From positions 2,046,001-2,110,000 of the forward strand of contig NZ_CP137552.1 in the NCBI RefSeq assembly GCF_039691755.1: a stretch of 64,000 nucleotides of DNA, read 5' to 3'. A program made the position numbers and the translations under genes. The stretch comes from Halomonas sp. Bachu 37. Its GTDB lineage: Bacteria; Pseudomonadota; Gammaproteobacteria; Pseudomonadales; Halomonadaceae. Each line of letters starts with the position of its first letter. The stretch's first letter is position 1. Below are positions 7,889 through 17,042 of the stretch, piece after piece. Below the pieces are notes generated by a model, which was not told the origin of the DNA, ran no database searches, and saw only the letters and a list, made by a program, of their open reading frames with translations.

Positions 7889-9046
7889 ATGCAGGTCGAT
7901 CACGATATTCTTATCATCGGGGGCGGCATGGTCGGTGCCGCGCTCGCGGCACGCCTCGCCAGCGCCGGACTCTCCATCGGCATGGTCGAACGCGGGGACA
8001 AGCCCACGGCACCCGAAGGGGATTACGACCTGCGCATCTCTTCGCTCAATGTTCGTTCACTGGAGCTGATCCAGGACGGTGGAACGCTGCTGCCCGAGGA
8101 CCGCCTGTGTCCGTTTCGCCATATCGAAGTCTGGAGCCAGGGCGGCGGCGGCCACAGTCTGTTCTCCTCCGCCGATAGCGAGCTGGAACGCTTCGGTGTT
8201 TTCATCGAGAACCAGGCGTTGCAGCACGCCCTGTGGCAACGCCTCGAGACGCTTTCCAATGCCACTATCTACACCCACTGCTCCCCGGTAGCCACCTTGG
8301 CGGGTCGGGGTAGCCGCTTCGTGGAACTCGACGACGGCCGCTCGCTGAGTGCGCGCTTGGTGGTAGGAGCGGATGGAGCCCGCTCGCGGCTGCGCGAGCT
8401 TGTCGGCATCCCGGTGAGCACCTACGACTATCATCAGCGCGCCCTGATCATCAACGTGGAAACCGAGCTTCCCCAGCAGGATACCAGCTGGCAGTGCTTC
8501 ACTCCCACGGGGCCGCTGGCCATGCTGCCTTTGCCGGGCCATCGCGCGTCGCTGGTGTGGTACGACGAGGAAGCCTCCGCCACCGTTCGCGAATCCCTCG
8601 ATGATGATGCTCTGACCCAGGCCATCGAGCGCAGCTTTCCCGCTCGTCTGGGCGGGATCACGCGTATTACCGGGCGCGCCGGTTTCCCCATCAAGCGCCA
8701 GCATGCGCAACGCTATACCACCAATCGCCTGGTACTGATCGGCGATGCCGCCCATGTGGTGCATCCTCTGGCCGGCCAAGGGTTGAACCTGGGACTGCAC
8801 GATGCCGCGAGCCTGGCGGATACGATCCTGCTGGGCGAGGACCCCGGCGACGCGCGGGACCTGCGCCGCTTCGCCCTGCAGCGCCGCCTGGCCAACCAGG
8901 CCATGCTCACCGCCACCGATGGCTTCCATCACCTGTTCACCGGCCCCGAGCCTCTGCGCCGCCTGGGGGACCTGGGCCTGCAGCTCAGCGAACACCTGCC
9001 GGCTGCCAAGCGCTGGATGATGCGCCAGGCCAGCGGCCTGAACTGA
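7889..9046 (+). CDS. ubiF: UbiF-like FAD monooxygenase of ubiquinone synthesis
   Basis: A 385-residue flavoprotein hydroxylase of the UbiH/UbiF/VisC family, acting on the ubiquinone ring. The N-terminal dinucleotide-binding motif is IIGGGMVGAALA. The middle GADGARSRLREL and late GDAAHVVHPLAGQGLNLGL motifs are classical for aromatic hydroxylases. SWQCFTPTGPLAMLPL and SLVWYD resemble E. coli UbiF more than UbiH or UbiI, so the ring C6 hydroxylation is the likely step, but paralogues are hard to separate. A GGAG-like site lies before the ATG. Confidence 0.82.
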   Translation: MQVDHDILIIGGGMVGAALAARLASAGLSIGMVERGDKPTAPEGDYDLRISSLNVRSLELIQDGGTLLPEDRLCPFRHIEVWSQGGGGHSLFSSADSELERFGVFIENQALQHALWQRLETLSNATIYTHCSPVATLAGRGSRFVELDDGRSLSARLVVGADGARSRLRELVGIPVSTYDYHQRALIINVETELPQQDTSWQCFTPTGPLAMLPLPGHRASLVWYDEEASATVRESLDDDALTQAIERSFPARLGGITRITGRAGFPIKRQHAQRYTTNRLVLIGDAAHVVHPLAGQGLNLGLHDAASLADTILLGEDPGDARDLRRFALQRRLANQAMLTATDGFHHLFTGPEPLRRLGDLGLQLSEHLPAAKRWMMRQASGLN

Positions 9047-9061
9047 AACGGCAGGATTTCT

Positions 9062-9089
9062 CATAGCCGTGCCCAATGGCACGGCTATG
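9062..9089. terminator. stem-loop after the ubiF-like gene
   Basis: A perfect 12-bp stem CATAGCCGTGCC / GGCACGGCTATG with loop CAAT. It follows the stop codon by 15 bases but has no T-run, so it may protect the 3' end of the transcript rather than terminate it by itself. Confidence 0.5.
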
Positions 9090-9169
9090 CTGTGAATGCC
9101 ACTAACGTTTCAAGCAGTATTTCAGAAGCAGTAATCTCAACGACAACAATCACAACAACAGGAATCGCC

Positions 9170-10402
9170 ATGATAACGCTGCATACCCAACGACAAGCAC
9201 AACGATACGTACCGGCCGTGCGGCCACTGCTCGCCACCGGTTTGCTATTCGCCTACTGTGCCGTGTTCGCCACGTCGTCCCTGGCCTGGGATGAGGTCGT
9301 AGAAAAACAGGTCTTCGAGATGGAGGAATTCACCACCCAGGGCGGCGAGACCATCGAGGATCTCGCGGTAGGTTGGGAAGCTTACGGCACACTCAACGAC
9401 GCCCGCGACAACGTCATCCTGATCACCCACTTCTTCTCCGGCACCAGCAACGCCGCCGGTAGTTACAGCGAAGACGGCGAGCCCACCGGGTACTGGGACG
9501 CCATCATCGGTCCCGGCAAGGCGCTGGATACCGACAAGTACTACATCATCTCCTCGGACACGCTGGTCAACCTCAACGCCCACGCCGCCAATGTCACCAC
9601 CACCGGCCCCGCCTCCATCAACCCGCAGACCGGCGAGCCGTGGGGGCTCGATTTTCCCGTCGTCACCATCCGCGATTTCGTCGAAGTCCAGAAGGCTCTG
9701 CTGGAGAGTCAGGATATCGACCAGCTGCATGCCTTCATGGGCGCATCGATGGGCGCACTGCAAGCCATCGAGTGGGCAACGGCCTATCCGCAGCAGGTGG
9801 AGCGCTTGATTCCGGTGATCGGAAGCGGCGTGGCCGACCCATGGCTGCTGGCCACGCTGAGCTCCTGGGCGGCGCCCATTCGCCTGGACCCGAACTGGAA
9901 CGAAGGGGACTACTACGAAGGCGAGCCACCGCTGGATGGCTTGAAGGAAGCGCTCAAACTGGTCACGCTCAATGCCAACCACTGGGAGTGGGCCAACCAG
10001 ACCTTCGATCGCAGCTGGGCCGAGGAGGATGCCGATCCGGCGGAGGATATCAATGCCCGCTACGCCATCGAGAAGACACTCGATGACATCGCTGCCGCAC
10101 GCGCCGAACAGGCCGATGCCAACCACCTGCTTTATCTGGTCAAGGCCAACCAGACCTTTATCGCCGGCCACGGCGACAGCCTGGAAGAGGGTCTTGCCGC
10201 CATCACCGCGCCCACGCTGATGCTCTACAGCGAGAACGACCTGGTCTTCTCGCCCTCGGGGGTACGCCGTACCGCGGAATTGATCGAGGCGGGAGGAGCC
10301 GAGGTGGAGCTTCAAACCCTGGAAGGCAACCGCGGCCACCTGGATGGCGTCGTTGCCATCGAGCAGGCGGAGGCGCAGTTGCGCGACTTTCTCGGCCGTT
10401 GA
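9170..10402 (+). CDS. exported MetX-like alpha/beta-hydrolase
   Basis: A 410-residue alpha/beta-fold protein related to homoserine O-acetyltransferase (MetX) but with an N-terminal signal sequence (hydrophobic run LLATGLLFAYCAVFATSSLA). The probable nucleophile is S193 in FMGASMGALQAIEW, with Asp in LYSENDLVFSPSG and His in GNRGHLDGV as the rest of the triad. MetX has GGSMGG at the nucleophile, so the site differs. A periplasmic location does not fit acetyl-CoA-dependent methionine synthesis; a hydrolase or acyltransferase of unknown substrate is more likely. The ATG at 9170 is chosen over an upstream one at 9092 because it gives a proper signal peptide. Confidence 0.72.
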   Translation: MITLHTQRQAQRYVPAVRPLLATGLLFAYCAVFATSSLAWDEVVEKQVFEMEEFTTQGGETIEDLAVGWEAYGTLNDARDNVILITHFFSGTSNAAGSYSEDGEPTGYWDAIIGPGKALDTDKYYIISSDTLVNLNAHAANVTTTGPASINPQTGEPWGLDFPVVTIRDFVEVQKALLESQDIDQLHAFMGASMGALQAIEWATAYPQQVERLIPVIGSGVADPWLLATLSSWAAPIRLDPNWNEGDYYEGEPPLDGLKEALKLVTLNANHWEWANQTFDRSWAEEDADPAEDINARYAIEKTLDDIAAARAEQADANHLLYLVKANQTFIAGHGDSLEEGLAAITAPTLMLYSENDLVFSPSGVRRTAELIEAGGAEVELQTLEGNRGHLDGVVAIEQAEAQLRDFLGR

Positions 10403-10986
10403 TGGCAAGCTTGAACGTTTCCACATGGACGGAGCGCGGCTTCGTCCCTCAACTTGCCGGGAAGCGCTTCATGAGTGAGCATGCCGAACGCCTGATGGCG
10501 TTCTACCTGAATCACGCCACCGATCACCAGGGCCGCACGCTGGAGGATATCTGGGAGTTGTCACACTTCTGGCTGGAACATACCCACGACTATATCCAGT
10601 GGCTGTTTCCCATCCCCGAAGCGGGTCGCTTCAATCCGTTCGCCCCTCTGCTGGATGAGGAGGCCCGGCGCCAGTTTCACGAGTCACCCACCATGCAGGC
10701 TCGCCAGCGCACTTCACTGGATGTGATGCTGGACTTCTTTGGCTTGCAACGCGAAGGGTTGGTCATCAGCGCGACGGCGGGGCTCGATCCCACCCGGCAT
10801 ATCTGGTTGAAGCGCGGCGGGCACAATCATCTACGCATCACGCGGATCATCCGCAGCCTGCATCTCGCCGGGCAGCCCGAGTTGGCCGGCGCCGTACAAC
10901 AATCCTTCATCGACATAGGCACACGGCAGGGCTACGTCACTCCCGCCACCGTGGCTTATTGGCAAGCCGCCACCCAGGCGCCCTAG
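10402..10986 (+). CDS. opioid growth factor receptor-related (OGFr_N) domain protein
   Basis: A cytoplasmic protein of about 194 residues. The stretch containing LEDIWELSHFWLEHTHDYIQ, then LFPIPEAGRFNPFAPLL, is the hallmark of the OGFr_N domain, found in animal opioid growth factor receptor and in many bacteria with no known function. The ATG overlaps the TGA of the upstream MetX-like gene (TGATG), so the two are probably co-translated. A second possible start at 10471 has a better ribosome site (GGGAAG). No catalytic motif is evident. The 3' end overlaps the convergent GntR gene by four bases. Confidence 0.7.
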   Translation: MASLNVSTWTERGFVPQLAGKRFMSEHAERLMAFYLNHATDHQGRTLEDIWELSHFWLEHTHDYIQWLFPIPEAGRFNPFAPLLDEEARRQFHESPTMQARQRTSLDVMLDFFGLQREGLVISATAGLDPTRHIWLKRGGHNHLRITRIIRSLHLAGQPELAGAVQQSFIDIGTRQGYVTPATVAYWQAATQAP

Positions 10987-11663
10987 CGCAGCTCATCGAC
11001 GCCGCGCACCACATAGTCCCGCGCCACGCCGATATGGTAGTCGATCGCTTCCCTGCATTGCCGTGGGCAGCCTGCGGCCAGCGCATCGAGCAGCTTGTGA
11101 TGGCTCGTGGCGATAGTGTCAGGGTCTTCATGGGTCTTGGTAATCAGGGTGATACACAAGCGCAACTCATGTCCTAGATCGTCGAAGGCTTTCAATAGGC
11201 GCTCGTTACCTGACAGCTCCATCAACAGCCGATGGAACTGCAGGTCCTCTTCGATGCGCAGCGTTTCGCTATCGCCTGCGGCGGCTTCGCACAAGCGCTT
11301 GACCTGCGCCTCAAGGGCATGGCGCGCCTGTTCACTATAGTTTTCCACCAGCCGCTCCATGGCATGGCGTTCCAGGCACAGGCGCAGATCGAATACGTCA
11401 TTCAGTTCAACGCTATTCAACGCCCTGACAAAAAACCCCTTTCGCGGTTTGGAGATCAACAGCCCCCGGCTCTCCAGCAGCCTGGCGGCCTCTCTGACCG
11501 GCGCCCGGCTCACTCCCAAGTCTCTTGCCAGCTGCACTTCGGAAAGCCGCTCTCCAGGAACAAAGTGCTGATTGATAATGGATTTTGTCAAATAATCCGC
11601 CACCTGCTCGACCAGGTTGCGCTGCTTGATGACTGGTTCGGCAAAGACGAAAGAAGAAGGCAT
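10983..11663 (-). CDS. GntR-family (FadR/FCD) transcriptional regulator
   Basis: A 226-residue repressor-type regulator. The N-terminal winged HTH is seen in LSEVQLARDLGVSRAPVREA (about 45-65), followed by the all-helical FCD ligand domain (DLRLCLERHAMERLV, EEDLQFHRLLMELSGN, SHHKLLDALAAG). The His/Asp/Glu positions suggest a metal-dependent carboxylate effector. The ATG at 11663 gives the usual N-terminus; longer readings back to 11765 do not. It is divergent from the peptide-type ABC operon at 11958, which it probably controls. Confidence 0.88.
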   Translation of the reverse strand: MPSSFVFAEPVIKQRNLVEQVADYLTKSIINQHFVPGERLSEVQLARDLGVSRAPVREAARLLESRGLLISKPRKGFFVRALNSVELNDVFDLRLCLERHAMERLVENYSEQARHALEAQVKRLCEAAAGDSETLRIEEDLQFHRLLMELSGNERLLKAFDDLGHELRLCITLITKTHEDPDTIATSHHKLLDALAAGCPRQCREAIDYHIGVARDYVVRGVDELR

Positions 11664-11730
11664 GGACACAAGCTCTCGGAGGCTCTTGAAAGTATCGCGT
11701 TGGGGGTCAGTATGACGCAAAGCGCACGTT

Positions 11731-11760
11731 TGTCGACGGTCGATTGCCGACTGTCGACAG
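11731..11760. promoter_or_regulatory. possible GntR operator palindromes
   Basis: In the divergent spacer, TGTCGAC (11731-11737) is mirrored by GTCGACA (11753-11759), and CTGTCGACAG (11751-11760) is itself a perfect palindrome. The position between the regulator and the ABC operon suits an operator. FCD-family sites vary and no consensus match is claimed. Confidence 0.35.
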
Positions 11761-11957
11761 TTCAAAAAGCCGCTGCTATGTTCAGTAAAGCTGCGTGAAA
11801 GACCAAACGGCTTGTCAGGACGACGCTCGCATCAAACAAGTCAAACCTTGATCCACCTAAAGCCGATACAACAGCGCAGCCGCCACCAACAATAAATCAT
11901 CGGGCTTTTCCTCGTACGCCTCGCTCGCCAACAGCCCAACAATACAGGAGCAGGACC

Positions 11958-13511
11958 ATGAAGACACCCTTAGCCCTGGCGGTTACCGCCGCTGCGCTAT
12001 CCGCGACCTTCGCTTTCGCCGAAGAGCCAAAAAGCGGTGGCGTCATCGACACCATCGTCCAGCCGGAACCGCCGGGGCTGGTGCTGGGCATGATCCAGAA
12101 CGCCCCGACCCGCACCGTGGCCGGTAATATCTATGAAGGCCTGCTGCGCTACACCACCGACCTGGAACCCATTCCGCAGCTGGCCGAGTCGTGGGAAGTC
12201 AGCGATGACGGCCGGACCTATACCTTCCATCTGCGCGAAGGCGTCACCTGGCACGATGGCGAGCCCTTCACCGCCGAGGATGTGGTGTTCTCCGCCGACG
12301 TGTTCCACCGTGACCTCAACCCCAGCGCCCGTGCCGTCCTGCAGCATGTGGAAAGCATCGAGGCGATCGACGAGCATACGGTGGAATTCACCCTGGCCCA
12401 GCCCTTCGGCCCCTTCCTGATATCCTTCGAAGCGGGCACCTTTACCATGGTGCCCAAGCACATCTACGAAGGCACCGACTTCCGCGACAACGACGCCAAT
12501 AGGCCTCCCATCGGCACCGGTCCGTTCAAGTTCGACAACTGGGATCGCGGCACCGTCATCCAACTGGTCAAGAACGAGGATTACTACGAGGAAGGCTTGC
12601 CCTATCTCGATGGCATCAATTGGCACATCATTCCCGATGGCGCATCCCGGGCTGTGGCCTTCGAGAACGGTACGGTCGACGTCCTGCCCAATGGCACCGT
12701 GGAAAACTTCGATATCCCCCGGCTTTCCAGCATGGACAACGTCTGCATGACCGAAGAAGGGAACGAGTATTTCAGCCCCTTCGCCATGCTGTGGATGAAC
12801 AACCGCGAAGGGCCCACCGCCGACAAGCGCTTCCGCCAGGCGGTGATGTACGCCATGGATCGTGAATTCGCCCGTGACGTGCTGTGGAACGGCCTGGGTA
12901 ACGTGCCGCTTTCCGCCTTCGGCTCCAACGCTCGTTTCCAGAACGACGACCTGGAACCCTACGATCACGACCCGGAAAAGGCCCGCGAACTGCTCGACGA
13001 GATGGGCTACGACGGCGAGCCGGTACGCCTGTTGCCTCTACCTTATGGGGAAACCTGGACCCGCTGGGCAGAAGCGGTACAGCAGAACCTGCGCGAAGTG
13101 GGGATCGAGGTGGAAACCGAAGCCACCGACGTGGGCGGCTGGAACCAGCGCCTGAACGAGTGGGATTATGACCTGGCCTTCACCTACCTGTACCAGTACG
13201 GCGATCCCGCCCTGGGAATCTCGCGCACCTACCTTTCCGACAACATCGAGAAGGGCTCGCCGTGGAATAACGTCGAGGGCTACGAGAACGAGCGGGTCGA
13301 CGAACTATTCGAGGAAGCCGCCACGGCCTATCCCGAATCCGAGCGCGAGGAGCTCTATCACGAGGTTCAGGAGATCCTGCATGAGGACGTGCCGGTAGGC
13401 TGGCTGCTCGAGCTCGGTTTCCCGACCATCTACCGCTGCGACGTCAAGGATTTAGTGAACTCCAGCGTGGGCGTCAACGAGGGCTTCAGGGACGCCTGGC
13501 TCGACCGCTGA
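11958..13511 (+). CDS. peptide-type ABC transporter substrate-binding protein
   Basis: A periplasmic solute-binding protein of family SBP_bac_5 (dipeptide/oligopeptide/nickel type), 517 residues. A signal peptide (MKTPLALAVTAAALSATFAFA) is followed by the mature EEPKSGG. Typical features are PIPQLAESWEVSDDGRTYTF, HDGEPFTAEDVVFS and GTGPFKFDNW. An AGGAG precedes the ATG. It leads an operon with two permeases, a fused ATPase, an oxidase and an aminotransferase. The ligand is not readable from sequence, but the two enzymes suggest an amino-acid-like or hydroxyacid-containing compound. Confidence 0.93.
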   Translation: MKTPLALAVTAAALSATFAFAEEPKSGGVIDTIVQPEPPGLVLGMIQNAPTRTVAGNIYEGLLRYTTDLEPIPQLAESWEVSDDGRTYTFHLREGVTWHDGEPFTAEDVVFSADVFHRDLNPSARAVLQHVESIEAIDEHTVEFTLAQPFGPFLISFEAGTFTMVPKHIYEGTDFRDNDANRPPIGTGPFKFDNWDRGTVIQLVKNEDYYEEGLPYLDGINWHIIPDGASRAVAFENGTVDVLPNGTVENFDIPRLSSMDNVCMTEEGNEYFSPFAMLWMNNREGPTADKRFRQAVMYAMDREFARDVLWNGLGNVPLSAFGSNARFQNDDLEPYDHDPEKARELLDEMGYDGEPVRLLPLPYGETWTRWAEAVQQNLREVGIEVETEATDVGGWNQRLNEWDYDLAFTYLYQYGDPALGISRTYLSDNIEKGSPWNNVEGYENERVDELFEEAATAYPESEREELYHEVQEILHEDVPVGWLLELGFPTIYRCDVKDLVNSSVGVNEGFRDAWLDR

Positions 13512-13521
13512 TCGCGTGAAC

Positions 13522-13551
13522 GGGAGGCGGCGTCCAGCATCGCTGCCTCCC
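13522..13551 (+). other. intercistronic stem-loop after the ABC binding protein
   Basis: GGGAGGCGGCG pairs with CGCTGCCTCCC over 11 positions (one G-U pair) around the loop TCCAGCAT. It lies 10 bases after the SBP stop codon. Such hairpins often stabilise the upstream mRNA so that the binding protein is made in excess of the permeases. Confidence 0.6.
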
Positions 13552-13579
13552 TCGCCACCAACGCTGCAGAGGCTTTCGC

Positions 13580-14557
13580 ATGCTGTATGCCAGATTGATC
13601 GTGATGCGGCTATTAAAGGCCGTCATCGTCCTGTTGCTGATCGTGATATTCAATTTCTTCCTGATCCAGATGGCCCCGGGCGATCCCGCCGCGATCCTTG
13701 CCGGTGAAGCCGGCGCCAGCGATCAGGAATTCATCAACCAGCTGCGTGAACGTTTCGGTCTCGACCAGCCGCTTTACGTGCAGCTGTGGCACTACGTCTC
13801 GGGTATCGTCATGCTCGATTTCGGCTACTCCTATCGCCTGGACATGCCGGTGCTCGACCTGATCCTGCAGCGCCTGCCCGCCACGTTGCTGCTCACCGGC
13901 GCGGCCTTCGTGCTCTCCCTGACTCTGGGCATCATCGCAGGGGCTCTCGCGGCCGCCCGCGTCAAGAAACCGTCCGGCTCGCTGATCATGGCCCTCGCCC
14001 TGGTGTTCTACGCCACGCCGCTGTTCTGGGTGGCGCTGATGGCCGTGGTGCTGTTCTCGGTCTATCTCGACTGGCTCCCGGCCTACGGCATGGTAACGGT
14101 GGGCGCCGGGTATACCGGCCTGGCGTTGGTGCTGGACGTGGCCAAGCATCTGGTGCTGCCGGCCACCACCCTGGGGCTGTTCTTCATGGCGATCTACACC
14201 CGCATGACGCGCACCTCGATGCTGGACGCCGCCCAGCAGGATTTCGTCAAGACCGCCCGTGCCAAGGGGCTGAAACCCGGGGTGATCCAGCGGCGCCATA
14301 TCCTGCGTAACGCCTTGCTGCCGATCATCACCCTGGCCGGGTTGCAGGCGGGACAGATGGTGGGCGGCGCCATCCTCACCGAGACCGTGTTCGCCTGGCC
14401 CGGCATCGGCCGCCTGATGTACGAAGCCTTGATGCAACGCGACTATAACCTGCTGCTGGGTATCTTCTTCTTCTCCGCCGCCCTGGTCATCGTATTCAAT
14501 ATCATCACCGACCTGGTGTACCGGCTGGCCGACCCGCGCATCAAGGAGGGAACATGA
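13580..14557 (+). CDS. ABC transporter permease, DppB-like
   Basis: Inner-membrane permease of 325 residues with about six membrane segments. The N-terminal FNFFLIQMAPGDPAAILAGE is the signature of the DppB/OppB class. The EAA loop, which contacts the ATPase, is visible as DFVKTARAKGLKPGVIQRRH. The final DLVYRLADPRIKEG is typical. Its TGA overlaps the ATG of the next permease, so the two are translationally coupled. Confidence 0.93.
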   Translation: MLYARLIVMRLLKAVIVLLLIVIFNFFLIQMAPGDPAAILAGEAGASDQEFINQLRERFGLDQPLYVQLWHYVSGIVMLDFGYSYRLDMPVLDLILQRLPATLLLTGAAFVLSLTLGIIAGALAAARVKKPSGSLIMALALVFYATPLFWVALMAVVLFSVYLDWLPAYGMVTVGAGYTGLALVLDVAKHLVLPATTLGLFFMAIYTRMTRTSMLDAAQQDFVKTARAKGLKPGVIQRRHILRNALLPIITLAGLQAGQMVGGAILTETVFAWPGIGRLMYEALMQRDYNLLLGIFFFSAALVIVFNIITDLVYRLADPRIKEGT

Positions 14558-15390
14558 GCTTCTTTGCCCGTTTCGCCCAGAACCGCGGAGCCCTGGTGGG
14601 CCTGATCATTCTCGGGGTGATCATCCTGATGGCCGTGCTGGCCCCCCTGCTCTACCCTGAATCTCCCTGGCGCATGGTGCAGCGTCCGTTCCTCTCGCCC
14701 ATGGAAGTCGAGGGCTTCTGGCTGGGTACCGACACCATGGGCCGCGACGTTGCCGCCGGCCTGATGCACGGCGCCTGGGTGTCGTTGCTGATCGGCCTGG
14801 TCTCCACCGTGGTGGCCTTGATCATCGGTGTACCGCTGGGCGCCATTGCCGGCTACTACGGCGGCTGGCTCGATGACCTGCTGATGCGCTTCACCGAGTT
14901 CTTCCAGACCATTCCCAATTTCGCCCTGGCGATCGTGCTGGTGGCGATCATGCAACCCAGCGTGACCTCGATCGTACTGGCCATCGCGATCGTCAGCTGG
15001 CCGCCGGTGGCGCGCCTGGTGCGAGCCGAATTCATGTCGCTGCGCCAACGGGAATATGTCGAGGCGGCCCGCCTGGTGGGACAGACCCACACCACCATCA
15101 TCCTGCGCCAGATCTTGCCCAACACGCTCTCGCCGATCATCGTGCTGGCATCGTTGATGGTGGCCACGGCGATACTGCTCGAGTCTGCGCTTTCGTTTCT
15201 TGGCCTCGGCGATCCCAACGTGATGTCGTGGGGCTACATGATCGGTGCTGCACGGACCGTGATCCGCCAGGCCTGGTGGCTGAGCTTCTTTCCCGGCTTC
15301 GCCATCCTGCTCACCGTGCTGGCCCTGAACCTGGTGGGCGAAGGGCTGGATGACGCCTTGAACCCCAAACTCGCCCGCGAGCGTCACTAG
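14554..15390 (+). CDS. ABC transporter permease, DppC-like
   Basis: Second permease of the peptide-type importer, 278 residues, forming the channel with the DppB-like partner. The motifs GTDTMGRDVAAGLMHGAW and QREYVEAARLVGQTHTTII (EAA loop) are typical of the DppC/OppC class. A C-terminal NLVGEGLDDALNPKL is standard for this family. It overlaps the previous gene by four bases and is followed after 9 bases by the ATPase gene. Confidence 0.93.
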   Translation: MSFFARFAQNRGALVGLIILGVIILMAVLAPLLYPESPWRMVQRPFLSPMEVEGFWLGTDTMGRDVAAGLMHGAWVSLLIGLVSTVVALIIGVPLGAIAGYYGGWLDDLLMRFTEFFQTIPNFALAIVLVAIMQPSVTSIVLAIAIVSWPPVARLVRAEFMSLRQREYVEAARLVGQTHTTIILRQILPNTLSPIIVLASLMVATAILLESALSFLGLGDPNVMSWGYMIGAARTVIRQAWWLSFFPGFAILLTVLALNLVGEGLDDALNPKLARERH

Positions 15391-15399
15391 GAGACCAGC

Positions 15400-17019
15400 A
15401 TGAGCGAAGCCGTTCTGAGTATTCGTGATCTATGCGTGGCGCTGCCCAAGGGCGCCGACCGGGAGTACGCCGTGGAGAACGTCAGCTACGACGTCAATCG
15501 CGGCGAGATCATGTGCGTCGTCGGCGAGTCCGGCTCGGGCAAGTCGATGGCCGCCAATGCCGTCATGGGCCTGTTGCCCAAGGGGGTTCGTCCGGTCAAG
15601 GGGGAAATCCTGTTCGACGGCCAGGATCTGCTCAGCCTCAGCGAAAAGCAGCACCGGGAATTGCGTGGCCTGCATATCGGCATGATCTTCCAGGAACCCA
15701 TGACCGCCTTGAACCCCTTGATGCGAGTCGGCGATCAGATTGCCGAAGTCTTCGAGGCCCATGGACGCCTCAATACCAAGGAGCGCCAAGAGAAAGCCCT
15801 GGAACTGCTGATAGAGGTCGGCATTCCGCAGCCGGAAAAGGCCATTCGCGCCTATCCCTTCGAGCTCTCCGGCGGCCAGCGCCAGCGCGTGATGATCGCC
15901 ATGGCGCTGGCGCTAGAGCCGAAACTCTTGATCGCCGACGAACCCACAACAGCGCTGGATGTGACCACCCAGGCCCAGATCCTCAAGCTCGTTCGCGACC
16001 TGCAGGAACGCCGGGGCATGGCGGTGATGTTCATCACCCACGACTTCGGCGTGGTGGCGGAGATCGCCACTCGGGTCTGCGTGATGCGCTTCGGCAATAT
16101 CGTCGAACTGGGTGACGCCCGGGCTGTGTTGGAAAATCCTCAGCACGCCTATACCCGCGCCTTGATCGACGCCATTCCCAGCAATGCCGTGCCGCCCCAT
16201 CGCGAGGTCACCGAGGAGGTCCCGCTGCTCCAGGTGCGCCATCTCGACAAGGTGTTTCGTTCACGGGGCGGGCTATTCAAGCCCTCACGCGAGGTGCGCG
16301 CGCTGGACGATATCTCCTTCACCCTTGCCCGGGGCGAAACCGTGGGCATCGTGGGCGAATCCGGCTCCGGCAAATCCACCCTGGGCCGCTGCGTGGTACG
16401 CCTGGAGCGCCCCGACAGCGGCGAACTGTTGCTCGACGGAGTGGATTTCACCACCCTGCACGGCGATAGCCTGCGCCGTGAACGCAAGCGGGTACAGATG
16501 ATCTTTCAGGACCCCTACGCCTCGCTCAATCCCCGTACCCAGGTGGGCATGGCGATTGCCCAGGGGCCGATCGCCAACGGCGTAGCCAAGGGCGAGGCTC
16601 TCAAGCAAGCGGCTGAGCTGCTCGGCCTGGTCGGCCTGGGCGCCAGCGCCGCCGAGCGTTATCCCCACGAGTTCTCCGGAGGACAACGCCAGCGTATCGG
16701 CATCGCCCGGGCGCTGGCGCTCAACCCCGAACTGATCGTCGCCGATGAAGCCGTCTCGGCGCTGGATGTATCGATCCAGGCCCAGGTGCTGGAACTGCTG
16801 GAGGAGCTGAAACAGAAGCTCTCGCTGTCGCTGCTGTTCATTACCCATGACCTGCGCGTGGCGGCACAGGTCTGCGACCGTATCATCGTCATGCAGCACG
16901 GCAGGATCGTGGAACAGGGCAGTGCCGAGCAGATTTTCCTGGCGCCTCAAGAGAGCTATACCCGAGAGTTGCTGGCCGCCATTCCCGGTCGTGAAGAAGC
17001 GGTCGCCGCACCGGCCTGA
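15400..17019 (+). CDS. fused double ABC ATPase (DppD-DppF type)
   Basis: A 539-residue protein with two complete nucleotide-binding domains, energising the peptide-type importer alone. The first has Walker [13 protein letters not shown], signature LSGGQRQRV and Walker [13 protein letters not shown]. The second has [12 protein letters not shown], signature FSGGQRQRI and [12 protein letters not shown] (a variant of the usual DEPVSALD). Fused versions of this kind are common for microcin/oligopeptide-type systems. The ribosome site AGGAGA lies before the ATG. Confidence 0.92.
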   Translation: MSEAVLSIRDLCVALPKGADREYAVENVSYDVNRGEIMCVVGESGSGKSMAANAVMGLLPKGVRPVKGEILFDGQDLLSLSEKQHRELRGLHIGMIFQEPMTALNPLMRVGDQIAEVFEAHGRLNTKERQEKALELLIEVGIPQPEKAIRAYPFELSGGQRQRVMIAMALALEPKLLIADEPTTALDVTTQAQILKLVRDLQERRGMAVMFITHDFGVVAEIATRVCVMRFGNIVELGDARAVLENPQHAYTRALIDAIPSNAVPPHREVTEEVPLLQVRHLDKVFRSRGGLFKPSREVRALDDISFTLARGETVGIVGESGSGKSTLGRCVVRLERPDSGELLLDGVDFTTLHGDSLRRERKRVQMIFQDPYASLNPRTQVGMAIAQGPIANGVAKGEALKQAAELLGLVGLGASAAERYPHEFSGGQRQRIGIARALALNPELIVADEAVSALDVSIQAQVLELLEELKQKLSLSLLFITHDLRVAAQVCDRIIVMQHGRIVEQGSAEQIFLAPQESYTRELLAAIPGREEAVAAPA

Positions 17020-17042
17020 ACGAACGTCCATGAGACAAGGAT

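Noticed and set aside
8057..9082. A 341-codon open frame opposite the ubiF-like gene
   Set aside because: Its translation has no recognisable motif and it mirrors a well-supported gene.
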